A stretch of 64,000 nucleotides of DNA from CALLPQ01 sp038531745 (GTDB lineage Bacteria; Pseudomonadota; Alphaproteobacteria; Caulobacterales; Parvularculaceae): NCBI GenBank assembly GCA_038531745.1, contig JBCBBJ010000002.1, positions 124,001 to 188,000 on the forward strand, written 5' to 3'. Shown in pieces: positions 1-8,340 of this stretch. The number at the start of each line of letters is the position of its first letter. Position 1 is the stretch's first letter. The position numbers and the translations under genes are program-made. The notes beneath the pieces were generated by a model. The model did not search any database. It was not told the DNA's origin and worked only from the letters and a program-made list of their open reading frames with translations.

Positions 1-31
1 TCGTTTGCAGACCGACAGAACAGGTAAAACC

Positions 32-87
32 ACGGTCACTGTGACCGTCCCCAGATCTATCCCCACACAGCTTATCACTGTTCAGTG
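32..87. promoter_or_regulatory. two short palindromes near the left edge
   Basis: Positions 32-48 form a perfect inverted repeat, ACGGTCAC-T-GTGACCGT. Positions 76-87 form CACTG-TT-CAGTG. Neither is followed by a T-run, so protein-binding sites are more likely than a terminator. Nothing else is supported in bases 1-241. I see no convincing lptA start on the minus strand, although lptA normally follows lptC, and a short plus-strand open frame ending at 187 has no recognisable content. Confidence 0.3.
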
Positions 88-241
88 TACGGTCAGCCAT
101 CCGCGCTATGTGCGCGCAGCGTTCTCACGGGATATGAACAAAGTGACCTCGCCGCACCCCGTTCAAATCAAACTGCGGCGCCGTTAGCTGTTTGGTATTA
201 AGCATGGAGTGCTGCGACCATGCCCGCCGCGACGTTGCCAA

Positions 242-973
242 TCAATTACCGCTTGCCTGGGGCTTCGGTTCGAACTTCATCAGAACATTACCGCGAAAGA
301 TCACGCGGCGCTCCCCATTGAAAATTTCGACCTTATCGGCGCGTAATTTGCCCCGGTCCGATTGGCCCGTAACACCGCTTTCGCTCGTCATGGTTTCTCC
401 ATCAATGGAGACGATCGCCGCGGGCGAGCGCAGCACATAATTACGCCCATTGATGACCCGTTCCAACGTCACATCATCCTCAAGCGAAAGCAGCTTTTCC
501 TCGGATTTGAATTGACCCCGATTGGCGCGCGCAAGCATGTCATCATTGCCGTCATTGATCGTTGCGCTGGGGTTTTCCAAGATCACCACTTTATCGGACT
601 CGCGGTCCTGTATGGCGGTGGCAGCAGTAATTTTATAGGGCTGCCCATCATCGTCAATGCCCGCGAAAGTGGGGTTTGTCATGGCGCCCGCCTCTGGCAT
701 CACCTCATCAAGCGCCAGGTCCTCAAGGCGGGTATTATCTTCGGGCTTGTTCTGACTGGCCACAAAAAAGATGATGAGAAGGATGACAGCCAATCCAGGC
801 AGCACATAGCGCAAGACACGCACGGTACGGGACCGCGCCTCGGCCTGTGCACCGGTGAGCCGACGCGCCGTGGGCAAGTTTTCCAGACGCGGGCCCCGCC
901 CGGTACCGGCCCGTGACCCTGCATCAGGGCGGGCACCGGCCATAGATGGCGAGGGTGGCGTTTGCGATGTCAT
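242..973 (-). CDS. lptC: LptC-like LPS export protein
   Basis: This is probably the periplasmic, inner-membrane-anchored component that passes lipopolysaccharide from the LptBFG ABC transporter to LptA. With the start at 973 the protein has 243 residues: a low-complexity Pro/Ala/Arg-rich cytoplasmic lead, one membrane helix (RYVLPGLAVILLIIFFVAS) and a beta-rich periplasmic part with the alphaproteobacterial pattern MTNPTFAGIDDDGQPY. The frame stays open to 1093, but that start would overlap the end of hisI and add a second hydrophobic stretch, so 973 (or 982) is preferred. It lies about 100 bases downstream of hisI on the same strand. The usual partners lptA and lptB are not visible before the window edge. 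The assignment rests on family pattern and length. Confidence 0.75.
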   Translation of the reverse strand: MTSQTPPSPSMAGARPDAGSRAGTGRGPRLENLPTARRLTGAQAEARSRTVRVLRYVLPGLAVILLIIFFVASQNKPEDNTRLEDLALDEVMPEAGAMTNPTFAGIDDDGQPYKITAATAIQDRESDKVVILENPSATINDGNDDMLARANRGQFKSEEKLLSLEDDVTLERVINGRNYVLRSPAAIVSIDGETMTSESGVTGQSDRGKLRADKVEIFNGERRVIFRGNVLMKFEPKPQASGN

Positions 974-1079
974 GGCGCCCATGTACCGGGAAAACCTGAA
1001 CAATACCAGAAGCACCGCCACAAGTATCACGGGCGGTAAGCCCTGCCAGGTCATGGCGGCGTCGCAGGAGCGTAGCTGA

Positions 1080-1472
1080 TTAATCGTCAACAAAGCGCAG
1101 TGTTGCCGTGGCGGCGTTATTGCCTTCTATCGCGCGGTAAAAGCAGGATCTGCGTCCGGTATGACAGGCGGCGCCCGTTTGCTCCACCGTCAGAATAATC
1201 GCGTCCTGGTCGCAATCCACAAGGATGGCGTGCACTTTCTGCGTATGGCCGGAGGTTTCGCCCTTGCGCCAAAGCGATTGACGCGACCGGGACCAATAAA
1301 CCGCCCGCCCTTCGGCAAGGGTTGCGGCAAGCGCCTCGGCATTCATATGCGCCACCATCAAGATCGCCCCGGACTGGTAATCCTGGGCAATCGCGGTGAT
1401 CAATCCGTCAGCGCCATATTTTGGCACGAATGTCGTTGTCGCGTCGGCGGGGGTCGGGGATCGCGTGTTCAT
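1080..1472 (-). CDS. hisI: phosphoribosyl-AMP cyclohydrolase
   Basis: HisI opens the adenine ring of phosphoribosyl-AMP in the third step of histidine synthesis, in the cytoplasm. The 130-residue length is typical of the stand-alone enzyme. The metal-site signature is clear: CDQD (Cys and Asp ligands), then about 13 residues later CHTGRRSC, which supplies the remaining zinc cysteines. The substrate-region motif WSRSRQSLWRKGETSG is also present. The protein is not fused to HisE, and no other his gene lies in the window, so histidine genes are scattered in this genome. It sits between an unknown membrane protein gene and lptC on the same strand and may be co-transcribed with them. Confidence 0.93.
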   Translation of the reverse strand: MNTRSPTPADATTTFVPKYGADGLITAIAQDYQSGAILMVAHMNAEALAATLAEGRAVYWSRSRQSLWRKGETSGHTQKVHAILVDCDQDAIILTVEQTGAACHTGRRSCFYRAIEGNNAATATLRFVDD

Positions 1473-1527
1473 AAAGCGGGTGTAGCCGCTACGCCCCGGC
1501 GTTGCAAAATTCTACCGGTGCCGCGGC

Positions 1528-2946
1528 TTAGCCCATGAGACTGTCGTCACCATCCTTAAAGCCCGCGGCGCGTTCGGCGCTGGGGAAGAAGAGGAAGGCG
1601 AGGAGCAGGATGTAACTTGCGTAATCCCAACTCATGGCCAGAGCCCAAACATCGGAGAAAATCTGAAAATTTTTCAGGACAGCGTCGCGCGGTGTGATCA
1701 CGGACAAACCCGGTACCACTTCTTTGTCCACAACGGCCTGCGTGCGCGAGACACGCGCTGGCGGTGTGTCCCCATCGTCACCAGGCCAGATCAGCACCCG
1801 GAAAATATCAAGACCGCGTTCGGGGGAGCGTTCACGCGCAGACAATAACGGCTTTGGCGGTTTGCGCCGTTTCTGGCGGGCAACGAGTTTGCCAAGCGCT
1901 GTCTTTACCTGACCTGCATAGCGATCAATCACCGCCGCCTGAATGTCACCGCGGCGAGAATTCTTGGTACTGATGGGTTTGGGGTTGGCCCGGTCAAAAC
2001 TATCGAGCTGTTGCGCCATAAACGAGACTAAACGGTTATCCCGCCGCCAGCGGTTTAGGGTCAGGGTAAAATCATCAAATGGCGCCTCAAACGCGCGTGT
2101 CCACGCATCATAATTTTCAAAGGCATTGGTGCTGAGTTGCTGCTTCAGGCCCTCACCCGTCCGGGCACAGATGGTTGAGGAGTAAGGGCTAAGGGCACGG
2201 GGGCTTGCCGCGCTGCCCCGTTCTTCGTCAACAATCGCAACCGCAGATGCCTCTAACGTTGTCAGCCAGTCGGCAACGCCGTCAATATAATCGGCTGCTG
2301 GTCCGCGCCCGCGAATACCGGTTTGCCCGCCGCTCTCCTGTTCCCGGCGGGCCGCCCGGCGCACATCCGTTATCGCCAGCTTGAGGTCATCAAGAAACAG
2401 GAGATCATTTTGCCGATAGCTCACGATACCCGTGCATTCGCGCTGTAACCGGCTTAATTCGTCAGTATAGGTCAGGCGCACCGCATCAACACCGGCGATG
2501 CCCACAACACTTGTCCAGGTGGAGACAAGAAACAGGATCATCGCCAGAATAGGGATCACCACAAACAGCTTAACCAGCCGTTCGAGAAAAAACAGTCCGT
2601 CAGCCATGAGCCCCGACCGCCCTTCCAGTGCGCGAAACCAGTCTCGATTTCGGACCAGCTCCGCCCCGCCAACCCAAATGGCGACGGTGACGAAAAAGAC
2701 AAACATACCAAATGCCGGTGGCAGCACGGCATTGCGAAAGAGATCTTCATTTTCCTGGCTGGTAATCAGGCCAAACCCAATGGCCGAACTGATCGAACTA
2801 AAACAGGCAGAGGTAACAGCAACAACAATAAATAGCCGGTTAAAAAGGGATGAGCCGCGCAATTGTCGCGCCGTCAAGATGAGATATGTCATCGTCCCGA
2901 TAAGGATTAAAACGCCGGTCGCCCCGGCTAAAATACCCGCATTCAT
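1528..2946 (-). CDS. membrane protein of unknown function
   Basis: I do not recognise this 472-residue protein. It has about four membrane helices in the first 170 residues (for example VLILIGTMTYLILTA and LFVVIPILAMILFLVSTW). A soluble region of about 260 residues follows, rich in Arg, Asp and Ala, and a last helix near the C-terminus (YASYILLLAFLFF). The long middle region is therefore held between two membrane segments and probably faces the periplasm, which recalls a sensor or scaffold layout. No catalytic motif is visible. It is the first gene of the minus-strand run leading to hisI (56 bases away) and lptC. Confidence 0.7.
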   Translation of the reverse strand: MNAGILAGATGVLILIGTMTYLILTARQLRGSSLFNRLFIVVAVTSACFSSISSAIGFGLITSQENEDLFRNAVLPPAFGMFVFFVTVAIWVGGAELVRNRDWFRALEGRSGLMADGLFFLERLVKLFVVIPILAMILFLVSTWTSVVGIAGVDAVRLTYTDELSRLQRECTGIVSYRQNDLLFLDDLKLAITDVRRAARREQESGGQTGIRGRGPAADYIDGVADWLTTLEASAVAIVDEERGSAASPRALSPYSSTICARTGEGLKQQLSTNAFENYDAWTRAFEAPFDDFTLTLNRWRRDNRLVSFMAQQLDSFDRANPKPISTKNSRRGDIQAAVIDRYAGQVKTALGKLVARQKRRKPPKPLLSARERSPERGLDIFRVLIWPGDDGDTPPARVSRTQAVVDKEVVPGLSVITPRDAVLKNFQIFSDVWALAMSWDYASYILLLAFLFFPSAERAAGFKDGDDSLMG

Positions 2947-3145
2947 GCCTTACCCCTCTTGATACGGATTATCTTTATAATCCTGCCCTGCCAATACAAT
3001 ACCACGACATAGGGGAAAAGAAAGAAAAACCGCCCCCCGGCATTAAGCGCAGCATATATTGGTACGTGAGCACCGGAAGCGCAGAAAAACGCGTTTGCAG
3101 ACGACGAAAACAGAGTTTTTGGTTGGGCGCTAAAGGCGCAGTACT

Positions 3146-4099
3146 TTACGGGGCCGATACACCATCATCGCCATCGATGCGGCGGCTGCGTTCAGCTGTA
3201 GACTGTGTCGCCTCACCATGCAGCCAGCGGATAAAGGTTCGCACCGCTTTGTTATCGCGTTTTGACCGTGGGCAGACGATGTAATACGCAAAATCCGTGG
3301 GCGTCTCCATATCAAACGGGATGACAAGACGCGCTGCTTCAAGATCCGCAAGCGCCAGCGACGCCTTGGCAAGGGCAATCCCCCGGCCTGCAACGGCGGC
3401 CTCGATCACCAGGCTGGACTGATTAAAGGTGGGCCCTCGTCGGCAATCAATATCAGTGACACCCGCCGCCTTTAACCACATGGGCCAATCGGGGCAGCTT
3501 TCATCACGGTCCGTACTGCCATCATGGAGAAGGGTATGGTGACAAATATCCATGGGGGTTTTAAGGGCGTTCTCCCCAATCAGGAGGCGCGTGCTACAGA
3601 CCGGCACGATGGTTTCGGACATGAGCTTTTCCACATGCAAACCGGCATAGTCACCGGCGCCATAGCGGATCGCGAGGTCCACATCATCAACCGCAAAATC
3701 CACCACATTCATATCTGCCGACAGCCAAACCTCAACGTCCCCATGGCGGTCGTGAAAGGCGTCAAGCCGAGGCACCAGCCATTTTGATGCCAGGGACGGG
3801 GCAACGGAAATGGCGAGCCGCCCGCTATTGGCCCGCTGGGCAAGGATTTCAGCCGCATCGGCAAGCTGTGCAAAGGCGTCGCGCAGCGCGGGCAGGCTTG
3901 CCTGCGCCTCATCGGTCAGTAGCAGACCACGCTTTTGCCGCCGGATAATCTGGTTACCCAGATAAGCTTCTAACGCTTTGATCTGCTGACTTACGGCACC
4001 AGGCGTGACATTCAATTCATCCGCCGCTTTAGAAAAACTCATATTTCTGGCGACGGATTCAAAGACACGAAGCGCGTTGAGCGGGGGCAGTGGCCTCAT
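3146..4099 (-). CDS. LysR-family regulator (GcvA-like)
   Basis: This is a DNA-binding transcription regulator of 317 residues, the normal LysR length. The N-terminal winged helix-turn-helix is typical (LPPLNALRVFESVARNMSF, then AADELNVTPGAVSQQIKALE). The effector domain resembles the GcvA subgroup, with the phrases KWLVPRLDAF, DVDLAIRYG and AAVAGRGIALAKASLA. The last 15 or so residues are a charged tail. The gene is divergent from the sulfite-reduction operon starting at 4399, and a 13-bp T-N11-A palindrome lies in the shared 299-base gap. Control of that operon and of itself is therefore likely, although this is an inference from layout. CysB and Cbl, the usual sulfur regulators, are different LysR branches. 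Confidence 0.88.
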   Translation of the reverse strand: MRPLPPLNALRVFESVARNMSFSKAADELNVTPGAVSQQIKALEAYLGNQIIRRQKRGLLLTDEAQASLPALRDAFAQLADAAEILAQRANSGRLAISVAPSLASKWLVPRLDAFHDRHGDVEVWLSADMNVVDFAVDDVDLAIRYGAGDYAGLHVEKLMSETIVPVCSTRLLIGENALKTPMDICHHTLLHDGSTDRDESCPDWPMWLKAAGVTDIDCRRGPTFNQSSLVIEAAVAGRGIALAKASLALADLEAARLVIPFDMETPTDFAYYIVCPRSKRDNKAVRTFIRWLHGEATQSTAERSRRIDGDDGVSAP

Positions 4100-4239
4100 G
4101 ATATTTTAGATTTTCTGATCATTTAATCCGTTTGGCGGGAATTTCGCCCGGATGCAAGCCCCTGGCTCAATCAATGACCGCTCTGGCCCCACAACACAGT
4201 TTTGGGAGCGCCCCCATTGTACAGCGAAAACCCCAGCAA

Positions 4240-4270
4240 ACACATGGATGAGTTAGAATATCTAATGTGT
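4240..4270. promoter_or_regulatory. candidate LysR box between lysR and cysG
   Basis: TTAGA-ATA-TCTAA at 4253-4265 is a perfect 13-bp inverted repeat with the T-N11-A spacing of LysR-type sites. It is nested in an outer repeat, ACACAT (4240-4245) and ATGTGT (4265-4270). It lies about 154 bases before the lysR start and 134 bases before cysG. The rest of the 299-base gap is AT-rich and holds no gene I can support. Confidence 0.5.
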
Positions 4271-4398
4271 GGCAAAACAAACATCGTTTCTCACTAGGGA
4301 AAAAAACCCATATTTGTTGAGACATACACAATTCAGCCCGCTGCACCTGATCAGTTTTTCTAATTTTCCAACTGACCACATCACGATCGACGAAAGCC

Positions 4399-5847
4399 AT
4401 GCAAAACTATCCTCTGTTTATCAATCTGCGCGATCGCTGCGTGACAATCGTGGGCGGCGGCGATTTGGCTCTGCGCAAGGCCCGGCTGCTGCGGGCGGCG
4501 CACGCAAATTTGCATCTGATTGCCCCCGTGTTTGATGAGGATTTGCGCCGGGAATTGGCCGACGATATCGCGGCAGGGTTGGTGAACCTTCACCAGCGCG
4601 AACCCAAGGCGGGAGACTTTGCCGGGCAACCCATCGCGGTGATTGCCGTTGAGGAGCGCGCGGCGCAGGCGTTTGCCCATGCCCTTGCCAAGGCCGATGG
4701 CGCGCTCGTGAATGTTGTCGATGCGCCGGACCTTTGCGATTTTACAACACCCTCAATCATTGACCGCGATCACCTGGTTGTTGCGATCTCCAGCAATGGT
4801 GTGGCACCGGTTTTCGGGCGCATCTTGCGCGAGAAAATCGAAGCCATGCTGCCCCAGCGGCTGGGCGCGCTGATGGATTTTGCTGCCCGGTTTCGCACCA
4901 GCGTCCGCAACCGGTTTGGCACCCAAACCCGCCAATTCTGGGAACAATTTTTTAGTGGGCCCATCGCCGCGCGGGTCCTTGCCGGCGACGATCATGGCGC
5001 CCACGAACACATGCTGCAGGCCGTGAATGGGCCCGGCGCTATGGCCGATGATGGTGCTATCGGTGTTGTGCATATTGTTGGCGCTGGCCCCGGCGATCCG
5101 GACCTGTTGACCTTGCGTGCCCATCGCCTCCTGCAAACGGCTGATGTGCTGGTACATGACCGCTTGGTGAGCGATGAGATCCTGACGCTAGCGCGGCGCG
5201 ATGCCGACCGCATTTTTGTGGGTAAGGCAAAAGCCAATCACGCGGTGCCTCAGGAAGACATCCATACACTGATGATTGACCTTGCCCGCCAGGGAAAAAC
5301 CGTTGTGCGGCTGAAGGGCGGTGACCCGTTTATCTTTGGTCGGGGCGGCGAAGAACTTGACGCTTTACGCGCGGCGGGTATCCCCGCCTTTGTCACGCCG
5401 GGGATCACTGCCGCAACGGGCTGCGCCGCCGCCGCTGGTATGGCATTAACCCACCGGGACCATGCCCAAATGCTCACCTTCGTCACAGGTCATGCCCGCG
5501 GCGATGAAGACCCCGACATCAATTGGCGCGCGTTATCTGATCTGCGGCATACGTTGGTTATTTATATGGGGGTTAGTAAGGCCGATCGCATTGCCCATAA
5601 TTTGGTCACCCACGGCACGGCGCCTGCAACGCCCGTGGCAATCATCGAAAACGGATCACGCCCTGATCAAATCCTAGCGCGCGGCACCCTCGCCACCCTA
5701 ACCGACACGCTGGCGGCGGCAGGCATAAAAGGTCCGGCCATCCTTGTGGTTGGTTCGGTGGCATCTCTTGCCGATGGCGATATCCGCACCCTTGCCACAC
5801 AACACGCCAGCAATCATATGCCCGAGCCAATGAGGTTATCCGCATGA
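4399..5847 (+). CDS. cysG: siroheme synthase, trifunctional CysG
   Basis: CysG makes siroheme, the prosthetic group of the sulfite reductase encoded two genes downstream. The 482-residue protein has both halves. The N-terminal precorrin-2 dehydrogenase/ferrochelatase part (about 1-210) carries the NAD-binding IVGGGDLALRKARLL, NVVDAPDLCDF with the catalytic Asp, and ISSNGVAPVFGRILREK. The C-terminal uroporphyrinogen-III methyltransferase part (about 220-465) carries VGAGPGDPDLLTLRA, VRLKGGDPFIFGRGGEE and THRDHAQ. It is the first gene of a five-gene plus-strand operon, and its stop overlaps the next start (ATGA). The upstream gap holds a putative LysR site. Confidence 0.95.
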   Translation: MQNYPLFINLRDRCVTIVGGGDLALRKARLLRAAHANLHLIAPVFDEDLRRELADDIAAGLVNLHQREPKAGDFAGQPIAVIAVEERAAQAFAHALAKADGALVNVVDAPDLCDFTTPSIIDRDHLVVAISSNGVAPVFGRILREKIEAMLPQRLGALMDFAARFRTSVRNRFGTQTRQFWEQFFSGPIAARVLAGDDHGAHEHMLQAVNGPGAMADDGAIGVVHIVGAGPGDPDLLTLRAHRLLQTADVLVHDRLVSDEILTLARRDADRIFVGKAKANHAVPQEDIHTLMIDLARQGKTVVRLKGGDPFIFGRGGEELDALRAAGIPAFVTPGITAATGCAAAAGMALTHRDHAQMLTFVTGHARGDEDPDINWRALSDLRHTLVIYMGVSKADRIAHNLVTHGTAPATPVAIIENGSRPDQILARGTLATLTDTLAAAGIKGPAILVVGSVASLADGDIRTLATQHASNHMPEPMRLSA

Positions 5848-6125
5848 AGATCATCACTGGTAACCATCTCCACCACGGTCGTGTCTTGTATCTTGGCGCT
5901 GATGATCATTGGGTCGAAGCGATTAACGAGGCGGCGGCGCTCGACGATGATCATGCGCTGGAAGCCCTAGCAGCAGCCCAAAGGCGGGTTACCGAAATTG
6001 CTGATCTCTATTTGATCGACGTGGCGGGCGGCGAGCCCAGCGGACGCGACGCGTTGAAAGAAACAATCCGCAGTGCCGGACCGACCATTCGCGACGACCT
6101 CGGCAAACAGGCCAATAATCCATAG
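5844..6125 (+). CDS. DUF2849 protein of the sulfite reduction operon
   Basis: This small 93-residue soluble protein matches the DUF2849 family, which in alphaproteobacteria sits almost always between cysG and cysI. It begins MKIITGNHLHHGRVLYL and contains a helical stretch rich in Ala and Asp. No catalytic motif is visible. The start overlaps the cysG stop by four bases, so translation is probably coupled. Context suggests a helper of siroheme insertion or of electron delivery to sulfite reductase, but its biochemical role is not established and I do not infer more. Confidence 0.82.
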   Translation: MKIITGNHLHHGRVLYLGADDHWVEAINEAAALDDDHALEALAAAQRRVTEIADLYLIDVAGGEPSGRDALKETIRSAGPTIRDDLGKQANNP

Positions 6126-6169
6126 ACCGCCCCACCATCGTGCTGACGGACCCATGAAAGTAGCCTTGT

Positions 6170-7834
6170 ATGTATCGATATGACGAATTTGACGCCCAGA
6201 TGGTTCGCGAACGCGTGGCCCAATTTCGCGGTCAGGTGGCGCGGCGTCTGAATGGCGACCTCACCGAAGATCAATTCAAGCCGCTTCGTCTGATGAATGG
6301 CCTCTATCTGCAATTACATGCTTATATGCTGCGCGTTGCGATCCCCTATGGCACCTTGTCCGCCCGGCAAATGCGCACGCTGGCTGATCTGTCAGAAAAG
6401 TACGACAAAGGCTATTTGCATTTTACCACCCGCCAGAATGTTCAATTTAACTGGCCAGCGCTTGTCGATGTTCCTGATCTGCTCGACGACCTCGCTCAGG
6501 TGGAAATGCACGCCATACAAACGTCGGGCAACTGCATTCGTAATGTGACCACGGATCAATATGCGGGCGCCGCCGCTGATGAGGTTGATGACCCCCGCCA
6601 TTGGTGTGAGCTTATTCGTCAGTGGTCGACTTTTCATCCGGAATTTTCGTTCCTACCGCGCAAATTCAAAATTGCCGTCACCGCCAGCGCCGATGATCGC
6701 GCGGCCATACGGGTCCATGATATTGGTCTTCAATTGATTGACGACCCCGACAAGGGCCTCGGTTTTACGGTTTTTGTTGGCGGCGGTCTTGGCCGCACCC
6801 CTTATGTGGGTCAACAGATTCGGCGGTTTCTGCCGACTGCGTCTTTACTGAGCTATCTGGAAGCGATCCTGCGGGTCTATAACCTCGCCGGACGCCGCGA
6901 TAATAAATACAAAGCGCGGATCAAAATCCTCGTCAATGCCATGGGGATCGATGATTTTCGTGCGGCCGTGGAACGCGAATGGGATCAACAAAAGGGCGAG
7001 CGCCAAATTGACGTGCCAGCCGATGAAATCGCACGGATCAAAGCCTATTTCGCACCGCCGGCTTTTGACGATGAAACTAATTCTGCCGCCAATGAAGATA
7101 GCGTGCGCGCGAAGACTGATGACGCGACATTTGTTCAGTGGCGCAACACCAATGTGGCGGCCCACAAGACCCCCGGTCTTGCGATTGCCAATATCTCCCT
7201 AAAGCCCATCGGCGGGATACCGGGTGACGCAACCGCCGCCCAGATGAGAGCAATTGCAGACCTGGCCGAGCGTTATGGCCATGGGGAAATTCGTGTCACC
7301 CATGAGCAGAACCTGTGCTTGCCCCATGTGCGCGAAGCGGATTTGCCGGCAGTGTTCACCCAGTTGAAGGCAAATGATCTGGGCACGGCAAATCTCGGCC
7401 TGATCAGTGATATCATCGCATGCCCCGGTCTCGATTATTGCAGCCTTGCCAATGCGCGCTCCATCCCCGTTGCTCAGCGTCTTTCAGAACGGTTTGCCAG
7501 CCATAATCGCCAGTCCGACCTGGGCGCCCTAAAGGTCAAAATCTCCGGGTGTATCAATGCCTGCGGCCACCACCATGTGGGCCACATTGGCATTCTTGGT
7601 GTTGATAAAAAGGGTGAGGAATTTTACCAAATCACCCTTGGCGGGTCCGCCGCCGAAGACGCTGCCATCGGGGAAATTGTTGGCCGGGGTCTTTCCTCCG
7701 CCGCCGTCACGGACGCGGTGGAAAAGCTCGTTCTCTTCTACCAGGACCGTCGGCAGGCTGATGAACGGTTTATCGATACTTATCGCCGTCTTGGTGCCAC
7801 ACCCTTTAAGGAGGCGCTTTATGCCCCTGTTTAA
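6170..7834 (+). CDS. cysI: sulfite reductase hemoprotein (siroheme/4Fe-4S)
   Basis: This enzyme reduces sulfite to sulfide with six electrons in assimilatory sulfate reduction. The 554-residue protein has the two-fold nitrite/sulfite reductase layout: ferredoxin-like half-domains near the N-terminus (LHFTTRQNVQFNW) and the middle (IRVTHEQNLCLPHV). The four cysteines that hold the coupled 4Fe-4S cluster and siroheme are CPGLDYC and, about 40 residues later, GCINACGHH. No cysJ flavoprotein is nearby, so electrons probably come from ferredoxin or an unlinked reductase. It follows DUF2849 by 44 bases and overlaps the DUF934 gene by 14. Nitrite reductase of the same superfamily is the main alternative, but cysH and cysG favour sulfite. 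Confidence 0.92.
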   Translation: MYRYDEFDAQMVRERVAQFRGQVARRLNGDLTEDQFKPLRLMNGLYLQLHAYMLRVAIPYGTLSARQMRTLADLSEKYDKGYLHFTTRQNVQFNWPALVDVPDLLDDLAQVEMHAIQTSGNCIRNVTTDQYAGAAADEVDDPRHWCELIRQWSTFHPEFSFLPRKFKIAVTASADDRAAIRVHDIGLQLIDDPDKGLGFTVFVGGGLGRTPYVGQQIRRFLPTASLLSYLEAILRVYNLAGRRDNKYKARIKILVNAMGIDDFRAAVEREWDQQKGERQIDVPADEIARIKAYFAPPAFDDETNSAANEDSVRAKTDDATFVQWRNTNVAAHKTPGLAIANISLKPIGGIPGDATAAQMRAIADLAERYGHGEIRVTHEQNLCLPHVREADLPAVFTQLKANDLGTANLGLISDIIACPGLDYCSLANARSIPVAQRLSERFASHNRQSDLGALKVKISGCINACGHHHVGHIGILGVDKKGEEFYQITLGGSAAEDAAIGEIVGRGLSSAAVTDAVEKLVLFYQDRRQADERFIDTYRRLGATPFKEALYAPV

Positions 7835-8303
7835 GATGACCAATGCCAGTCTTGCGCCCATTGACCGTCACTGGACCGAAATTGAATTCACCGGCGCCGG
7901 GGACGGAACGCTCGACAATGTCACCGACCGCCATGCGCTCGTGGTCGGTAATGAGGTTGAAATTGCAGAGCTTCCCACCAACGGGCTATCGGCAGGGGCC
8001 ATTATTTTATCATTCCCAAAATTTGCCGATGGGCGCGCCTATTCACAGGCACACATGCTGCGTCAGCGGCGCGGCTATCGCGGTACGCTGATTGCGCGCG
8101 GCGATGTTCTTGCCGACCAGGTCCTGTTTATGCGCCGTTGCGGCTTTGATGTGATTGAGCTTTCCCATTCGGATGCCACCCCGGAGGCGCTCACGAATTT
8201 TGACCATGCCTTGACGGCGTTCAGTCACTTTTATCAACCGGCCGCTGATGATCAGCCGCCCATCTGGTTAGATCGACACCGAACCAGACATAAAGCCGCG
8301 TGA
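7821..8303 (+). CDS. DUF934 protein, sulfite reductase accessory
   Basis: This 160-residue protein belongs to DUF934, a family named as a probable oxidoreductase of sulfite reduction and regularly found between cysI and cysH. Recognisable phrases are GLSAGAIILSFPKFADGRAYSQA, spread over residues 50-75, and RRCGFDVIELS near residue 110. A strong ribosome site (AAGGAGG at 7808-7814) precedes the ATG at 7821, and the gene overlaps the end of cysI by 14 bases. This start is clearly better than the longer open frame reaching back to 7557, which lies inside cysI. The exact reaction is unknown. Confidence 0.87.
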   Translation: MPLFKMTNASLAPIDRHWTEIEFTGAGDGTLDNVTDRHALVVGNEVEIAELPTNGLSAGAIILSFPKFADGRAYSQAHMLRQRRGYRGTLIARGDVLADQVLFMRRCGFDVIELSHSDATPEALTNFDHALTAFSHFYQPAADDQPPIWLDRHRTRHKAA

Positions 8304-8340
8304 CCATATCATTATTGTCAATGACAGGGGATCAACCGCC

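Noticed and set aside
5..187. Plus-strand open frame of 60 codons at the left edge, possibly the end of a gene
   Set aside because: No recognisable domain, biased composition, and it overlaps palindromes; it may simply be open by chance.
974..1093. Upstream extension of lptC to a start at 1093
   Set aside because: It would overlap hisI and add a second hydrophobic segment not found in LptC; 973 fits the family better.
7557..7820. Upstream extension of the DUF934 frame
   Set aside because: It lies inside cysI in another frame; the ATG at 7821 has a strong ribosome site.
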